Shown here: positions 26,662 through 35,359 of the stretch, one piece after another
How positions within the stretch are numbered: the stretch's first letter is position 1
How the letters are laid out: the number at the start of each line of letters is the position of its first letter
From: Lysobacter antibioticus
Lineage (GTDB): Bacteria > Pseudomonadota > Gammaproteobacteria > Xanthomonadales > Xanthomonadaceae
Direction: 5' to 3'
Length of the DNA stretch: 64,000 nucleotides
Assembly (NCBI RefSeq): GCF_000731095.1
Contig: NZ_JMTZ01000022.1
Span: forward strand, 1 to 64,000
Made by a program: the position numbers and the translations under genes
Notes under the pieces: model-generated
The model's input: only the letters and a program-made list of their open reading frames with translations
The model's database searches: none
Told to the model about the DNA's origin: nothing

Positions 26662-28350
26662 TTACTCGGACTTGCCGCCCAGACGCTCGCGCAGCAACGC
26701 GCCGAGGCTGGTGGTGCCGCTGGCGGCTTCGGAGGTCTGGCGGTTGTAATCGGCCATCGCTTCCTGCTGCTCGTGCTCGTCCTTGGCCTTGATCGACAGC
26801 TGCATGCTGCGGCCCTTGCGGTCGGTGCCGATGATCTTGGCTTCGACTTCCTGGCCGACCTTGAGGTACTGCGAAGCGTCTTCGACGCGCTCCTTGGCGA
26901 TGTCGCGCGCGGCGACGTAGCCTTCGATGCCGTCGGCCAGTTCGATCGTCGCACCCTTGGCGTCGACTTCCTTGACCGTGCCCTTGACGATCGAGCCCTT
27001 GGCGTTGGAAGCCACGTACTGACCCATCGGGTCCTGCTCGAGCTGCTTCACGCCGAGGCTGATGCGCTCGCGCTCCGGATCCACGGCCAGGACCACGGCT
27101 TCCAGCGTGTCGCCCTTCTTGTAGTTGCGGACCACGTCTTCGCCGGTGGTGTTCCAGCTGATGTCGGACAGGTGGACCAGGCCATCGATACCGCCGTCCA
27201 GGCCGATGAAGATGCCGAAGTCGGTGATCGACTTGATCTGGCCTTCGACCTTGTCGCCCTTCTTGTGGATGGCCGCGAAGGTCTCCCACGGGTTCGAGGT
27301 GACCTGCTTCATGCCCAGCGAGATACGACGACGCTCTTCATCGACGTCGAGGACCATGACCTGAACTTCGTCGCCGACCTGCACGATCTTGGACGGGTTG
27401 ACGTTCTTGTTGGTCCAATCCATCTCGGACACGTGCACCAGGCCTTCGACGCCCGGCTCGATCTCGACGAACGCGCCGTAATCGGTGACGTTGCTGACCT
27501 TGCCGAACACGCGGGTGTTGGCCGGGTAGCGACGGGCGATGTTGTCCCACGGATCCTCGCCCAGCTGCTTGAGGCCGAGGCTGACGCGGTTGCGCTCGCG
27601 GTCGTACTTGAGCACGCGGACGTCGAGTTCCTGACCGACTTCCACGACTTCCGACGGGTGACGCACGCGCTTCCACGCCATGTCGGTGATGTGCAGCAGG
27701 CCATCGATGCCGCCGAGGTCGACGAACGCACCGTAATCGGTGAGGTTCTTGACGACGCCCTTGAGGATCGCGCCTTCCTGCAGCTTCTCCATCAGCTGTT
27801 CGCGCTCGACGCTGTACTCGCTCTCGACCACCGCACGGCGGGAGACGACGATGTTATTGCGCTTGCGGTCCAGCTTGATCAGCTTGAACTCGAGTTCCTT
27901 GCCTTCCAGGTAGGCGGAGTCGCGCACCGGGCGCACGTCCACCAGCGAACCCGGCAGGAAGCCGCGGACATCCTTGATGTCGACGGTGAAACCACCCTTG
28001 ACCTTGCCGCTGATGCGGCCGGTGATGGTCTCGTTCTTTTCGAGCGCCTCTTCGAGCTCGTCCCACACCATTGCGCGCTTGGCTTTCTCGCGCGACAGCA
28101 CGGTTTCGCCAAAGCCGTTCTCGATCGAGTCGAGTGCGACCTTGACCTCGTCGCCCACGGCAACGTCGATCTCGCCGGCGTCGTTACGGAACTGTTCGAT
28201 CGGCACAATGCCTTCGGACTTCAGGCCGGCGTTGATCACCACCACGTCGCCGCGGACTTCCACGACGGTACCGGTGACGATGGCGCCGGGCTTCAGCTTG
28301 GCGAGGTATTGCTGACTCTGCTCGAACAGTTCGGCAAATGATTCGGTCAT
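26662..28350 (-). CDS. rpsA: 30S ribosomal protein S1
   Basis: 562-residue RNA-binding protein with six S1 repeats that guides mRNAs to the 30S subunit. The start is at 28350 ([11 protein letters not shown]); the longer frame upstream is not family-like. Repeats are marked by [81 protein letters not shown] and [20 protein letters not shown]. The region before the ATG has no good Shine-Dalgarno sequence (…GATATCCAATCC), as in other rpsA genes whose leader is recognised structurally and autoregulated. It lies between cmk and ihfB, the normal order. Confidence 0.97.
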   Translation of the reverse strand: MTESFAELFEQSQQYLAKLKPGAIVTGTVVEVRGDVVVINAGLKSEGIVPIEQFRNDAGEIDVAVGDEVKVALDSIENGFGETVLSREKAKRAMVWDELEEALEKNETITGRISGKVKGGFTVDIKDVRGFLPGSLVDVRPVRDSAYLEGKELEFKLIKLDRKRNNIVVSRRAVVESEYSVEREQLMEKLQEGAILKGVVKNLTDYGAFVDLGGIDGLLHITDMAWKRVRHPSEVVEVGQELDVRVLKYDRERNRVSLGLKQLGEDPWDNIARRYPANTRVFGKVSNVTDYGAFVEIEPGVEGLVHVSEMDWTNKNVNPSKIVQVGDEVQVMVLDVDEERRRISLGMKQVTSNPWETFAAIHKKGDKVEGQIKSITDFGIFIGLDGGIDGLVHLSDISWNTTGEDVVRNYKKGDTLEAVVLAVDPERERISLGVKQLEQDPMGQYVASNAKGSIVKGTVKEVDAKGATIELADGIEGYVAARDIAKERVEDASQYLKVGQEVEAKIIGTDRKGRSMQLSIKAKDEHEQQEAMADYNRQTSEAASGTTSLGALLRERLGGKSE

Positions 28351-28605
28351 TGGATTGGATATCTCGGTTAAACACACGGGCCGCACCGTCTGACATCGTT
28401 GCCGGACTGGCAACGCAAGCAGTACGTGGTCGACCCACCCGTTATGTGGCGCGATGGAACTGCACCATGTGTTATTGGTTGATCCGGCGCAGGATTGCGA
28501 CGGGGCTGTGGAACAACGTTTGCAACATGCGTAACGAAAACCAGCTGTAACGAAACCCTGTTACGACTGCATCTGCCACGGACGCATCGCGTGCGCTCGT
28601 GCCGT

Positions 28606-29298
28606 TCAGCGCGCAGGCAACAAAGCCAGCACCTGTTCGACTACCGTGTCGATGCCCAGACCGGTGGTATCGATGCGGACGGCATCTTCGGCCGGACGCA
28701 ACGGCGCCACCGAACGCTGGGCGTCGCGGGCGTCGCGGGCAAGAATCTCCCGTAGCAGACCATCTAAAGTAACCGAAACCCCTTTGTCTTTCAACTGCTT
28801 ATAGCGCCTTTCGGCCCTTTCGTCGGCGCTGGCGGTCAGGAACACCTTGAACGGGGCGTCCGGGAAGATCACCGTGCCCATGTCGCGGCCATCCGCGACC
28901 AGCCCCGGCGCCTGCCTGAACGCGCGTTGGCGGTCCTTGAGAGCGGCCCGGACTTCCGGGATGGCGGCGATCGCCGAGGCCGCGGCGCCGGCGGTTTCGG
29001 TGCGCAGCTCGTCGGTGGCGTCGACCTCGTTGACCAGGACCCTCAGCTCGCCGCGCTCGTCGTCGCGGAAGCCGATGTGGGTGTCGAAGGCGCAGCGGAC
29101 CAGGGCCGCCGGGTCGGCCAGGTCGAGATCGGCCCAGCCCGCGGCCACGCCGACCGCACGGTAGAGGGCGCCGGAATCGAGGTAATGCCAGCCCAGGCGC
29201 TGCGCGACCAGGCGGCTGATGGTGCCCTTGCCCGAGCCCGAGGGCCCGTCGATGGTGAGGACGGGGATACTGCTGTTGTCTGAGGATGCGCTGTTCAT
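28606..29298 (-). CDS. cmk: Cytidylate kinase
   Basis: 230-residue kinase for CMP and dCMP. The P-loop GPSGSGKGT is near residue 16. [17 protein letters not shown] follows, then [21 protein letters not shown] and [14 protein letters not shown], all typical. An ATG three codons upstream (29307) is an alternative start. It precedes rpsA on the same strand with a 255-base leader between them. Confidence 0.94.
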   Translation of the reverse strand: MNSASSDNSSIPVLTIDGPSGSGKGTISRLVAQRLGWHYLDSGALYRAVGVAAGWADLDLADPAALVRCAFDTHIGFRDDERGELRVLVNEVDATDELRTETAGAAASAIAAIPEVRAALKDRQRAFRQAPGLVADGRDMGTVIFPDAPFKVFLTASADERAERRYKQLKDKGVSVTLDGLLREILARDARDAQRSVAPLRPAEDAVRIDTTGLGIDTVVEQVLALLPAR

Positions 29299-29518
29299 GC
29301 GTATCATTATGCGACGGCAGCAGGGGTTTTCGGCTCGCGATCGCAGCCGATCGGCGCCAGGTGCCTCTGGGCGCAGGCCCCGGCTCGCCGCGCCCGACCC
29401 GCCGAATCGGGCCGCCAAACCCGAGCCCGGCCCCCGCGGCCACGGCTCTCGGCGCATCGTCGCCAGCGTGGCGATTTCGCCCCTCGTCGGCGCCGGCTGG
29501 ATTTTTTCACGCAAGCAC

Positions 29519-29548
29519 TTGATCGGACGAAGATTTGTCCGCTACAAT
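29519..29548 (+). promoter_or_regulatory. Probable rpmJ promoter
   Basis: -35 TTGATC (29519-29524), an 18-base spacer and -10 TACAAT (29543-29548). It lies about 55 bases before rpmJ in the 305-base divergent gap with cmk. Apart from this, nothing was recognised in that gap (29299-29603). Confidence 0.65.
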
Positions 29549-29603
29549 CGCGGGCTAACTTTTCCACCCCGCTTCTTTCACCTAATTTTTGCCGAGGTCT
29601 CTC

Positions 29604-29729
29604 ATGAAGGTCCTGTCCTCCCTGAAGTCGGCGAAGGCCCGTCACCGCGACTGCAAAGTCGTCCGCCGCCGCGGCAAGGTCTTCGTGATTTGCAAGTCGA
29701 ACCCGCGTTTCAAAGCGCGCCAGCGCTGA
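29604..29729 (+). CDS. rpmJ: 50S ribosomal protein L36
   Basis: Small ribosomal protein of 41 residues. It starts [20 protein letters not shown] and ends [10 protein letters not shown], the YkgO-like (C-minus) type: the usual four zinc ligands are not all present (only Cys17 and Cys30). It is monocistronic with its own promoter and a strong terminator. The last 17 coding bases plus the next few are repeated 35 bases downstream (29746-29767) with one mismatch. Confidence 0.95.
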   Translation: MKVLSSLKSAKARHRDCKVVRRRGKVFVICKSNPRFKARQR

Positions 29730-29767
29730 AACGAACCAACCGGGTCAAAGCGCGTCAGCGCTGAAAC
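29711..29767 (+). repeat. Short direct repeat of the rpmJ 3' end
   Basis: 29711-29732 and 29746-29767 are 22-base direct repeats with one mismatch (CAAAGCGCGCCAGCGCTGAA versus CAAAGCGCGTCAGCGCTGAA, plus AC). The first includes the rpmJ stop codon; the second lies in the 3' untranslated region. Confidence 0.8.
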
Positions 29768-29803
29768 CCGCCGGACGGCTCCTCGCCGTTCGAGGTTCGA
29801 AGC

Positions 29804-29836
29804 AGAAAGCCGCCGCAAGGCGGCTTTCTTCGTTAT
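29804..29836 (+). terminator. Rho-independent terminator of rpmJ
   Basis: Eleven-base perfect stem AGAAAGCCGCC / GGCGGCTTTCT with a GCAA tetraloop, followed by TCGTTAT. A strong hairpin 75 bases after the rpmJ stop. Confidence 0.85.
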
Positions 29837-29943
29837 CCAGCCCGATCCTCCCTCGGCTTCGCCAAACCGTGACGGCCGCACGCTGCCGTTAAGCGTCAGC
29901 TTGTGACTAGAATCCCCGCGTCCTTTGACGAGGTGGCTCTTCC

Positions 29944-30276
29944 ATGAAATCGCGTATCGCCGTTGCCCCGCTGTTGCTCGCCCTGCTCGCCTTTTCCGGC
30001 GCCGTCTCTGCCGAGACTCTGCTGATCCAGCGCGTGCAGGAGGAAGGCAAGGCTTTGCTGCCGACCCGTGGCCAGAGCATGGACCAGGTCAAGGCGCGCT
30101 ACGGCGAGCCGACCCAGCGCATGGATCCGCGCGGCGGCCAGAAGCGCCAGTGGCCGCAGATCAACCGTTGGGTCTACCCGGCTTTCACCGTCTACTTCGA
30201 GAAGAGCCGGGTGATCGACGTGGTCGCCAACAAGGCCGACGCCGAGGAAATCGGGCCGAAACCGCCTATCCTTTGA
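29944..30276 (+). CDS. Small periplasmic protein, BamE/OmlA-like pattern
   Basis: 110-residue exported protein. The signal peptide is MKSRIAVAPLLLALLAFSGAVSA with cleavage before ETLL. The mature part has SMDQVKARYGEPTQRMDP ... RWVYPAFTVYFEKSRVIDVV, the 'M-x-x-V-x-x-x-x-G-x-P' pattern of SmpA/OmlA-fold proteins, but there is no lipobox. It is conserved-looking but without an assigned role that I can name. It ends 4 bases before aguA and may share its transcript. Confidence 0.75.
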   Translation: MKSRIAVAPLLLALLAFSGAVSAETLLIQRVQEEGKALLPTRGQSMDQVKARYGEPTQRMDPRGGQKRQWPQINRWVYPAFTVYFEKSRVIDVVANKADAEEIGPKPPIL

Positions 30277-30280
30277 GGCT

Positions 30281-31321
30281 ATGAATAAAAACGTATTGCG
30301 CTTCCCCGCGGAGTGGGAACCCCAGTCCGCGGTTCTTATCGCTTGGCCGAACGCCGACACCGACTGGGCCGAGCGCCTGGGCGAGGTCGAGGAAACCTAC
30401 ATCGCCCTGGTCGCGGCCATCGTCCGCTACCAACCCGCGTTGATCTGCGTGGCCGACGACGACGTCCAGGCCTATGCCCGCGCGCGCCTGTCTTCGGCGC
30501 GCATCGACATGGCCCGGGTGCACTTCATCGAAGCGCCGTACGACGACACCTGGCTGCGCGACTCCGGTCCGATCAGCCTGCGCGACGGCGATGGCTTCCG
30601 ACTGCTCGACTTCCGCTTCACCGGCTGGGGCGGCAAGTTCGACGCCAGCCAGGACGACCTGCTGGTCGAACGCCTCACCGAGATGGGAACCTTCTCGAAC
30701 AGTGTTCGTCAAAGCATTGATTTTGCTTTGGAAGGCGGCGCCATTGAGACCGACGGCGCCGGCACCTTGCTGAGTACCTGGCAGTGCCTGCACGAGCGCC
30801 ACCCGCAGGCCAGCCGCGAGGACATCACCGCCAAGCTGGCCGGCTGGCTGCAGCAGGACCGGGTGCTGTGGCTGGACCACGGTTATCTCGAGGGCGACGA
30901 CACCGACGCCCACATCGACACCCTGGCCCGCTTCGCCGCGCCCGATGCCATCGTCTACCAGGGCTGCGACGACCCCGCCGATTCGCACTACGCCGAACTG
31001 CAGGCCATGGCGGCCGAACTGGCGGCGCTGCGCACCCGCGACGGCCAACCTTATCGCCTGTTCGCGTTGCCGTGGGCGCAGCCGGTGATCGATGAAAACC
31101 GAAGACTGGCGGCGAGTTACGCCAACTTCCTGATCATCAACGGCGCCGTGCTGATGCCGGCCTACGGCGATGCCGTCGACGCCGAAGCCCAGGCCGTGCT
31201 GGCCCAGGCCTTCCCTGGCCGCGACATCGTCCCGGTGCCCTGCCGCGCCCTGATCTGGCAGAACGGCAGCCTGCATTGCGTCACCATGCAGTTGCCGCAG
31301 GGGTTGGTGGCGGGCGACTGA
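30281..31321 (+). CDS. aguA: Agmatine deiminase
   Basis: 346-residue enzyme of the guanidino-group-modifying family; it converts agmatine to N-carbamoylputrescine and ammonia. Motifs are FPAEWEPQSAVLIAWP at the start, DDTWLRDSGPI, LEGGAIETDGAGTLLST, the catalytic His region DDTDAHIDTLARF, and the nucleophile Cys in NGSLHCVTMQLPQG near the C-terminus. Bacterial peptidyl-arginine deiminases share the fold, but the length and the presence of aguB downstream favour agmatine. It is the first step of arginine-decarboxylase-dependent putrescine synthesis. Confidence 0.93.
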   Translation: MNKNVLRFPAEWEPQSAVLIAWPNADTDWAERLGEVEETYIALVAAIVRYQPALICVADDDVQAYARARLSSARIDMARVHFIEAPYDDTWLRDSGPISLRDGDGFRLLDFRFTGWGGKFDASQDDLLVERLTEMGTFSNSVRQSIDFALEGGAIETDGAGTLLSTWQCLHERHPQASREDITAKLAGWLQQDRVLWLDHGYLEGDDTDAHIDTLARFAAPDAIVYQGCDDPADSHYAELQAMAAELAALRTRDGQPYRLFALPWAQPVIDENRRLAASYANFLIINGAVLMPAYGDAVDAEAQAVLAQAFPGRDIVPVPCRALIWQNGSLHCVTMQLPQGLVAGD

Positions 31322-31330
31322 GCCCGCTCC

Positions 31331-31663
31331 ATGCAGGACATGCGCATCGCCTTGCTGATCGCCACCGCTGTGGCGATCAGCCTGTATTGCCTCGGCCTGA
31401 TCGCGGCCGCATGGTGGGCGCCGTCATTGCGGCGGCTGATGCCGTTCCGTCCGCGTTGGCAGGACGGTGTGCGCACAGGCCCTTGGGGCATGACTGCGCA
31501 AGCGCTTAGCCTGCAATGCCTGGTACTGATGATCGCTACCAAATCGATCGGTTGGGACCATGCGTTCAAATGGACTTTTACCGGCTTTCTCATCAGCGGC
31601 GTAGCCACCTTCGCAATCTGGGCCTGCGAAGCCGCGATCGATCAGGAAAGAAATCGCGATTGA
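31331..31663 (+). CDS. Small membrane protein between aguA and aguB
   Basis: 110-residue protein, not recognised. It has three probable membrane segments: ALLIATAVAISLYCLGLIAAAWW, an internal one around ALSLQCLVLMIATKSIG, and TFTGFLISGVATFAIWACEA, ending in a charged tail DQERNRD. It lies 9 bases after aguA and 81 bases before aguB, so it is probably transcribed with them, but nothing in it suggests polyamine chemistry. Confidence 0.6.
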   Translation: MQDMRIALLIATAVAISLYCLGLIAAAWWAPSLRRLMPFRPRWQDGVRTGPWGMTAQALSLQCLVLMIATKSIGWDHAFKWTFTGFLISGVATFAIWACEAAIDQERNRD

Positions 31664-31744
31664 AGGCGATCGACGCCGCCACCGCGCGGACGTCCGACGC
31701 GTCCCGTCTACAATGACATCGCACCTCGTCTGGACCGCTTACCC

Positions 31745-32632
31745 ATGAAGAAGACCACCCTGCCCGTCGCCCTGATCCAGGACCGCGACCACGGCTCGCG
31801 CGAGGCCAACCTGGCCAACATCGAAGCCCGCGTCGGCGAAGCGGCCAAGCGCGGCGCGCGCCTGGTGCTGCTGCAGGAACTGCATAACGGGCCGTACTTC
31901 TGCCAGCACGAGTCGGTCGCCGAGTTCGACTTGGCCGAGCCGATTCCCGGCCCGAGCACCGAGCGCCTGGCCGCCCTGGCCAAGCAACACGGTGTGGTCC
32001 TGGTCAGTTCGCTGTTCGAGCGTCGCGCGGCCGGGCTGTACCACAACACTGCGGTGGTCTATGAGGCCGACGGCTCGATCGCCGGCAAGTACCGCAAGAT
32101 GCATATCCCCGACGATCCGGGCTTCTACGAGAAGTTCTACTTCACCCCGGGCGACATCGGTTTCGAGCCGATCGACACCTCGGTCGGCCGCCTCGGCGTG
32201 CTGGTGTGCTGGGACCAGTGGTATCCGGAAGGCGCACGCCTGATGGCGCTGGCCGGCGCCGAGCTGCTGCTGTATCCGACCGCCATCGGCTGGGACCCGG
32301 ACGACCAGCAGGACGAGAAGGACCGCCAGCGCAACGCCTGGATCCTCAGCCATCGCGGCCATGCGGTCGCCAACGGCCTGCCGGTGCTCAGCGTCAACCG
32401 CGTCGGCCACGAACCCTCTCCGATCGGTGCCTCCGGCATCCAGTTCTGGGGTTCCAGCCATGTGCTCGGACCGCAGGGCGAGTTCCTGGCCGAGGCCAAG
32501 ACCCAGGAGCCCGAAATCGTGATGGCCGAAGTCGACCTCGGCCGCAGCGAACACGTGCGACGGATCTGGCCGTTCCTGCGTGATCGCCGCATCGACGCCT
32601 ACGCCGACCTGCTCAAGCGGTACCGCGATTGA
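31745..32632 (+). CDS. aguB: N-carbamoylputrescine amidase
   Basis: 295-residue nitrilase-superfamily amidase that releases putrescine, CO2 and ammonia from N-carbamoylputrescine. The catalytic triad is visible: Glu in VLLQELHNGPYFCQ, Lys in YRKMHIPDDPGFYEKFYF, Cys in GVLVCWDQWYPEGAR. The segment PTAIGWDPDDQQDEKDRQ is typical of AguB and plant homologues. It follows aguA and the small membrane protein, and overlaps the GNAT gene by 4 bases. Confidence 0.95.
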   Translation: MKKTTLPVALIQDRDHGSREANLANIEARVGEAAKRGARLVLLQELHNGPYFCQHESVAEFDLAEPIPGPSTERLAALAKQHGVVLVSSLFERRAAGLYHNTAVVYEADGSIAGKYRKMHIPDDPGFYEKFYFTPGDIGFEPIDTSVGRLGVLVCWDQWYPEGARLMALAGAELLLYPTAIGWDPDDQQDEKDRQRNAWILSHRGHAVANGLPVLSVNRVGHEPSPIGASGIQFWGSSHVLGPQGEFLAEAKTQEPEIVMAEVDLGRSEHVRRIWPFLRDRRIDAYADLLKRYRD

Positions 32633-33192
32633 ACGCGGGCGCTCGTCCGTCGCCCTTGCTGCGTCCGGCGGTCGACGCCGACCTCGACGCAATCACCGTG
32701 CTGTATGCGCGGGAAGTGCGCGAGGGCCTGGCGACCTACGAGTACGACGAACCCGATGCCGTCGAAATGCGGCGACGCTGGCGCACGATCGTCGACGCCG
32801 GCTATCCCTACCTGGTCGCCGAGCACGACGGCGCTTTCGCCGGCTATGCCTATGCGACGGCCTACCGCAGCCGCATCGGCTATCGCTGGACGGTCGAGAA
32901 CTCGGTCTACGTCGCCCCGGACTTCCACGGCCGCGGCATCGGCCGTGCCCTGATGCAGCGCTTGATCGAGGACTGCACCGCGCTCGGCTTCCGACAGATG
33001 GTCGCGGTGATCGGCGACGGCAGCAACCAGGCCTCGGTGGCTTTGCACGAACGCCTGGGTTTCAAGCCCGGCGGCGTATTCCCCGGCCTGGGCCGCAAGC
33101 ACGGCCGCTGGCTCGACACCGTGCAGTTGGTACGCGCGCTCGGCGACGGCGACCAGGGCGAGCCCGACGAAGGCGTGCCGGGCCTGCGCTGA
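32629..33192 (+). CDS. GNAT acetyltransferase, phosphinothricin-acetyltransferase type
   Basis: 187-residue N-acetyltransferase. LLRPAVDADLDAITVLYAREV begins the fold, WRTIVDAGYPYLVAEHDGAFAGYAYA follows, the acetyl-CoA loop is in PDFHGRGIGRALM, and the end SVALHERLGFKPGGVFPGLG ... GRWLDTVQL is characteristic of the PAT/Bar/methionine-sulfoximine group. The start is a TTG at 32629 overlapping the aguB stop (TTGA); no ATG precedes the first conserved strand. The natural substrate is probably an amino acid or analogue, not tied to agmatine by sequence. Confidence 0.85.
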   Translation: MNAGARPSPLLRPAVDADLDAITVLYAREVREGLATYEYDEPDAVEMRRRWRTIVDAGYPYLVAEHDGAFAGYAYATAYRSRIGYRWTVENSVYVAPDFHGRGIGRALMQRLIEDCTALGFRQMVAVIGDGSNQASVALHERLGFKPGGVFPGLGRKHGRWLDTVQLVRALGDGDQGEPDEGVPGLR

Positions 33193-33419
33193 TCGCCATC
33201 CGGCGACAGCTTCGAAGCATCGCGACGTCCATCGAAGCGTCGGCCTCCCCTGCGTTGAACACTCCGCGCCCGGTGTCCCATACCGAGCGCCCGACCGTGG
33301 CCGCGGATGGCCGCGGTCCGAGTTCTCATTACAGGCAGTCGCACAACCCTCGGGACCGCACTGCGACCCAGGCCCGTGGCAAGGCCGGCGTGGTCCGGTA
33401 AGCTGAACGGCGATTGCCG

Positions 33420-33448
33420 ACGAACGGTCGCAATAAAACGAACGGACG
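33420..33448 (+). promoter_or_regulatory. Candidate TetR operator, two ACGAACGG half-repeats
   Basis: ACGAACGGTCG (33420-33430) and ACGAACGGACG (33438-33448) are direct repeats 18 bases apart, 16-44 bases before the tetR start. A related motif, ACGACCGTTCGT (34125-34136), which is the inverse complement of ACGAACGGTCGT, lies at the start of the neighbouring hydrolase gene. Confidence 0.45.
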
Positions 33449-33463
33449 TGCTATTTTGAATTC

Positions 33464-34078
33464 ATGTCGATGCTGACCGCCACCGTCAAAGGCGCCGCCA
33501 CCCGCGACGCGATCCTCGAACAGGCCTACGGCATCGCCTCGTCGGCCGGCCTGGAAGGCTTGTCGATCGGCCCGCTCGCGGCCGCGGTCGGCATGTCCAA
33601 GAGCGGCGTGTTCGCCCACTTCGGTTCGCGCGAAGACTTGCAACTGGCGGTGCTGGACATGGCCAGCCAGCGTTTCGTCGAATATGTGCTGTTGCCGGCA
33701 TTGCAACACCCGCGCGGCCTGCCGCGCCTGCGCGCGATCGTCGATGCCTGGTTCGATTGGGCGCGCCACACCGAAGGCGGCTGCGTGCTGCTCGGCGCGG
33801 TCAGCGAGTACGACGACCGCCCCGGCACGCTGCGCGATGCCGTGGTCGACCAGCAAAAGCGCTGGCACCAGGTGCTGGGCAAGGCCGTGCAACTGGCCAT
33901 CGACACCGGCGAGCTCGGCGCCGACACCGACACCGCGCAACTGGCTTTCGAGATCTACGGCGTGGCCCTGGTCGTGCACCACGACTCCGGCCTGTTCGGC
34001 TACGACTCCGCGACCGAACGCGGGCGCCGCGCCTACGAACGCCTGATCGGTTCCTACGCTTCTTCCCCCACCGCCTGA
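33464..34078 (+). CDS. TetR/AcrR-family regulator
   Basis: 204-residue repressor. The helix-turn-helix lies in residues ~12-58 (TRDAILEQAYGIASSAGLEG, then LAAAVGMSKSGVFAHFGSRE). The ligand domain carries WFDWARHTEGGCVLLGAVSEYDDRPG, a pattern of the TetR_C_6-like group found beside alpha/beta-hydrolase genes. ATGs at 33464 and 33470 are both possible. It is 19 bases upstream of a hydrolase and probably controls it together with itself. The inducer is unknown. Confidence 0.87.
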   Translation: MSMLTATVKGAATRDAILEQAYGIASSAGLEGLSIGPLAAAVGMSKSGVFAHFGSREDLQLAVLDMASQRFVEYVLLPALQHPRGLPRLRAIVDAWFDWARHTEGGCVLLGAVSEYDDRPGTLRDAVVDQQKRWHQVLGKAVQLAIDTGELGADTDTAQLAFEIYGVALVVHHDSGLFGYDSATERGRRAYERLIGSYASSPTA

Positions 34079-34097
34079 GCGACCGACGAGGTTCGTC

Positions 34098-35024
34098 ATG
34101 TATCCGCTTATCGCCAAAATTAGCACGACCGTTCGTAACATGTTGAAACTATACGGCCTGCGCCTGGGTTTCCTGGTCGGCGCCTGGTTCGCGCCCGACG
34201 CCACCATGCACCGGGTGGCGACCTTGTTCTGCACGCCGTTCGCCTCGACCCGCACTCGCGCGCTCGCCGCGCCGACCCACGGCGCCCGCGAGGAGTCGCT
34301 GGAGGTCGACGGCCAGCGCATCGCCACCTATGTCTGGGGCAACCCGCAGCGCCAGCCTTATGTGTTGTTCGCCCACGGCTGGTCGAGCCACGGCACCCGC
34401 ATCGCCAAATGGTTGCCGGCGCTGTCCGCTGCCGGCTATGCGGTGGTGGCGTTCGACCAACCCGCTCACGGCAAGAGCGCCGGCCGCCTCGCCACCCTGC
34501 CCGACTTCACCCGCCATCTGTTCGCCGTCGGCCAGCACTACGGCCCGGCGGCGGTGGTGATCGGCCATTCGCTCGGCGGCGCCGCGGCGTTGCTGGCGAT
34601 GGCGCGCGGCATGCGCGCCGAACGCGCGGTGCTGATCGCGCCCGCGGCCGACCCGGTCGCGGCGGTGAAGCGTTTCGCCCGCTTTTTGTGGGTCGGCGAA
34701 GACATCTGCCGGCGCCTGTTCGCCTATTACGAGGCGCATATCGGCATCAGCTTCGATTCGCAGCAGGCGCATCGCAACGCGCCCGGCATCGCCAGCCCGG
34801 CCCTGATCGTGCACGACCTGGACGACCGCGAAGTGCCTTGGGCCGAGGGCGAGCGTTATGCACGCTACTGGCCCGATTCGCGTCTGCTCAGCACCCAGGG
34901 ACTGGGCCACAACCGCATCGCCGACGACGGCAGCGTGATCCTCGCCGCCTTGCGTTTCCTGCACGGCGAACAGGTCGGCGACAAAGTGGTGTCCAGCGAG
35001 AACCTGCCCTACGGCTTCGCCTGA
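34098..35024 (+). CDS. Alpha/beta hydrolase
   Basis: 308-residue serine hydrolase. It has an N-terminal hydrophobic stretch (LKLYGLRLGFLVGAWFAP), the oxyanion-hole HGWSSHG, the nucleophile elbow VIGHSLGGAAALLA near residue 157, the acid in IVHDLDDREVPW and the His in GLGHNRIADDG. The start at 34098 has GAGG six bases upstream; an ATG at 34140 would place the operator-like motif at 34125-34136 outside the gene. It follows the TetR gene by 19 bases, a common regulator-plus-target pair. Confidence 0.86.
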   Translation: MYPLIAKISTTVRNMLKLYGLRLGFLVGAWFAPDATMHRVATLFCTPFASTRTRALAAPTHGAREESLEVDGQRIATYVWGNPQRQPYVLFAHGWSSHGTRIAKWLPALSAAGYAVVAFDQPAHGKSAGRLATLPDFTRHLFAVGQHYGPAAVVIGHSLGGAAALLAMARGMRAERAVLIAPAADPVAAVKRFARFLWVGEDICRRLFAYYEAHIGISFDSQQAHRNAPGIASPALIVHDLDDREVPWAEGERYARYWPDSRLLSTQGLGHNRIADDGSVILAALRFLHGEQVGDKVVSSENLPYGFA

Positions 35025-35257
35025 ACCCGGCCCCGCAGCGGCCGCCAAAACCGGCCGCCGCGGTTCGATGGGAGATCGCTCGTGGGGAGAGCCACCGTGG
35101 CGGGCGCGCTGCAATGCCCTCCCGGCCGTTTCGTGAACGCGACCGCGTTCATTGCCGGCCCCGGTTGCAGGCTCTAAGCTCTGCCCCCATACGGTAGGAG
35201 TCGCCGTCCGGCAACGGAGCGGCTTTACCCCATCGATTCCACCCGCTTCGGCACAAG

Positions 35258-35284
35258 ACGGCGCCCTTGGGCGCCGTTGTGTTT
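35258..35284 (+). terminator. Hairpin with T-rich tail after the hydrolase
   Basis: Nine-base stem ACGGCGCCC / GGGCGCCGT with a 2-base loop, followed by TGTGTTT. It lies within the 335-base gap 35025-35359. Nothing else was recognised in that gap apart from GC-rich short palindromes near 35040-35100. Confidence 0.55.
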
Positions 35285-35359
35285 GCCGGGGCCGCCACCG
35301 GGCCGCTGCATGCATCCGTTCTCGAGTTCGTCCCTCCGTCGACTGCGCGGGCTGCGCGC

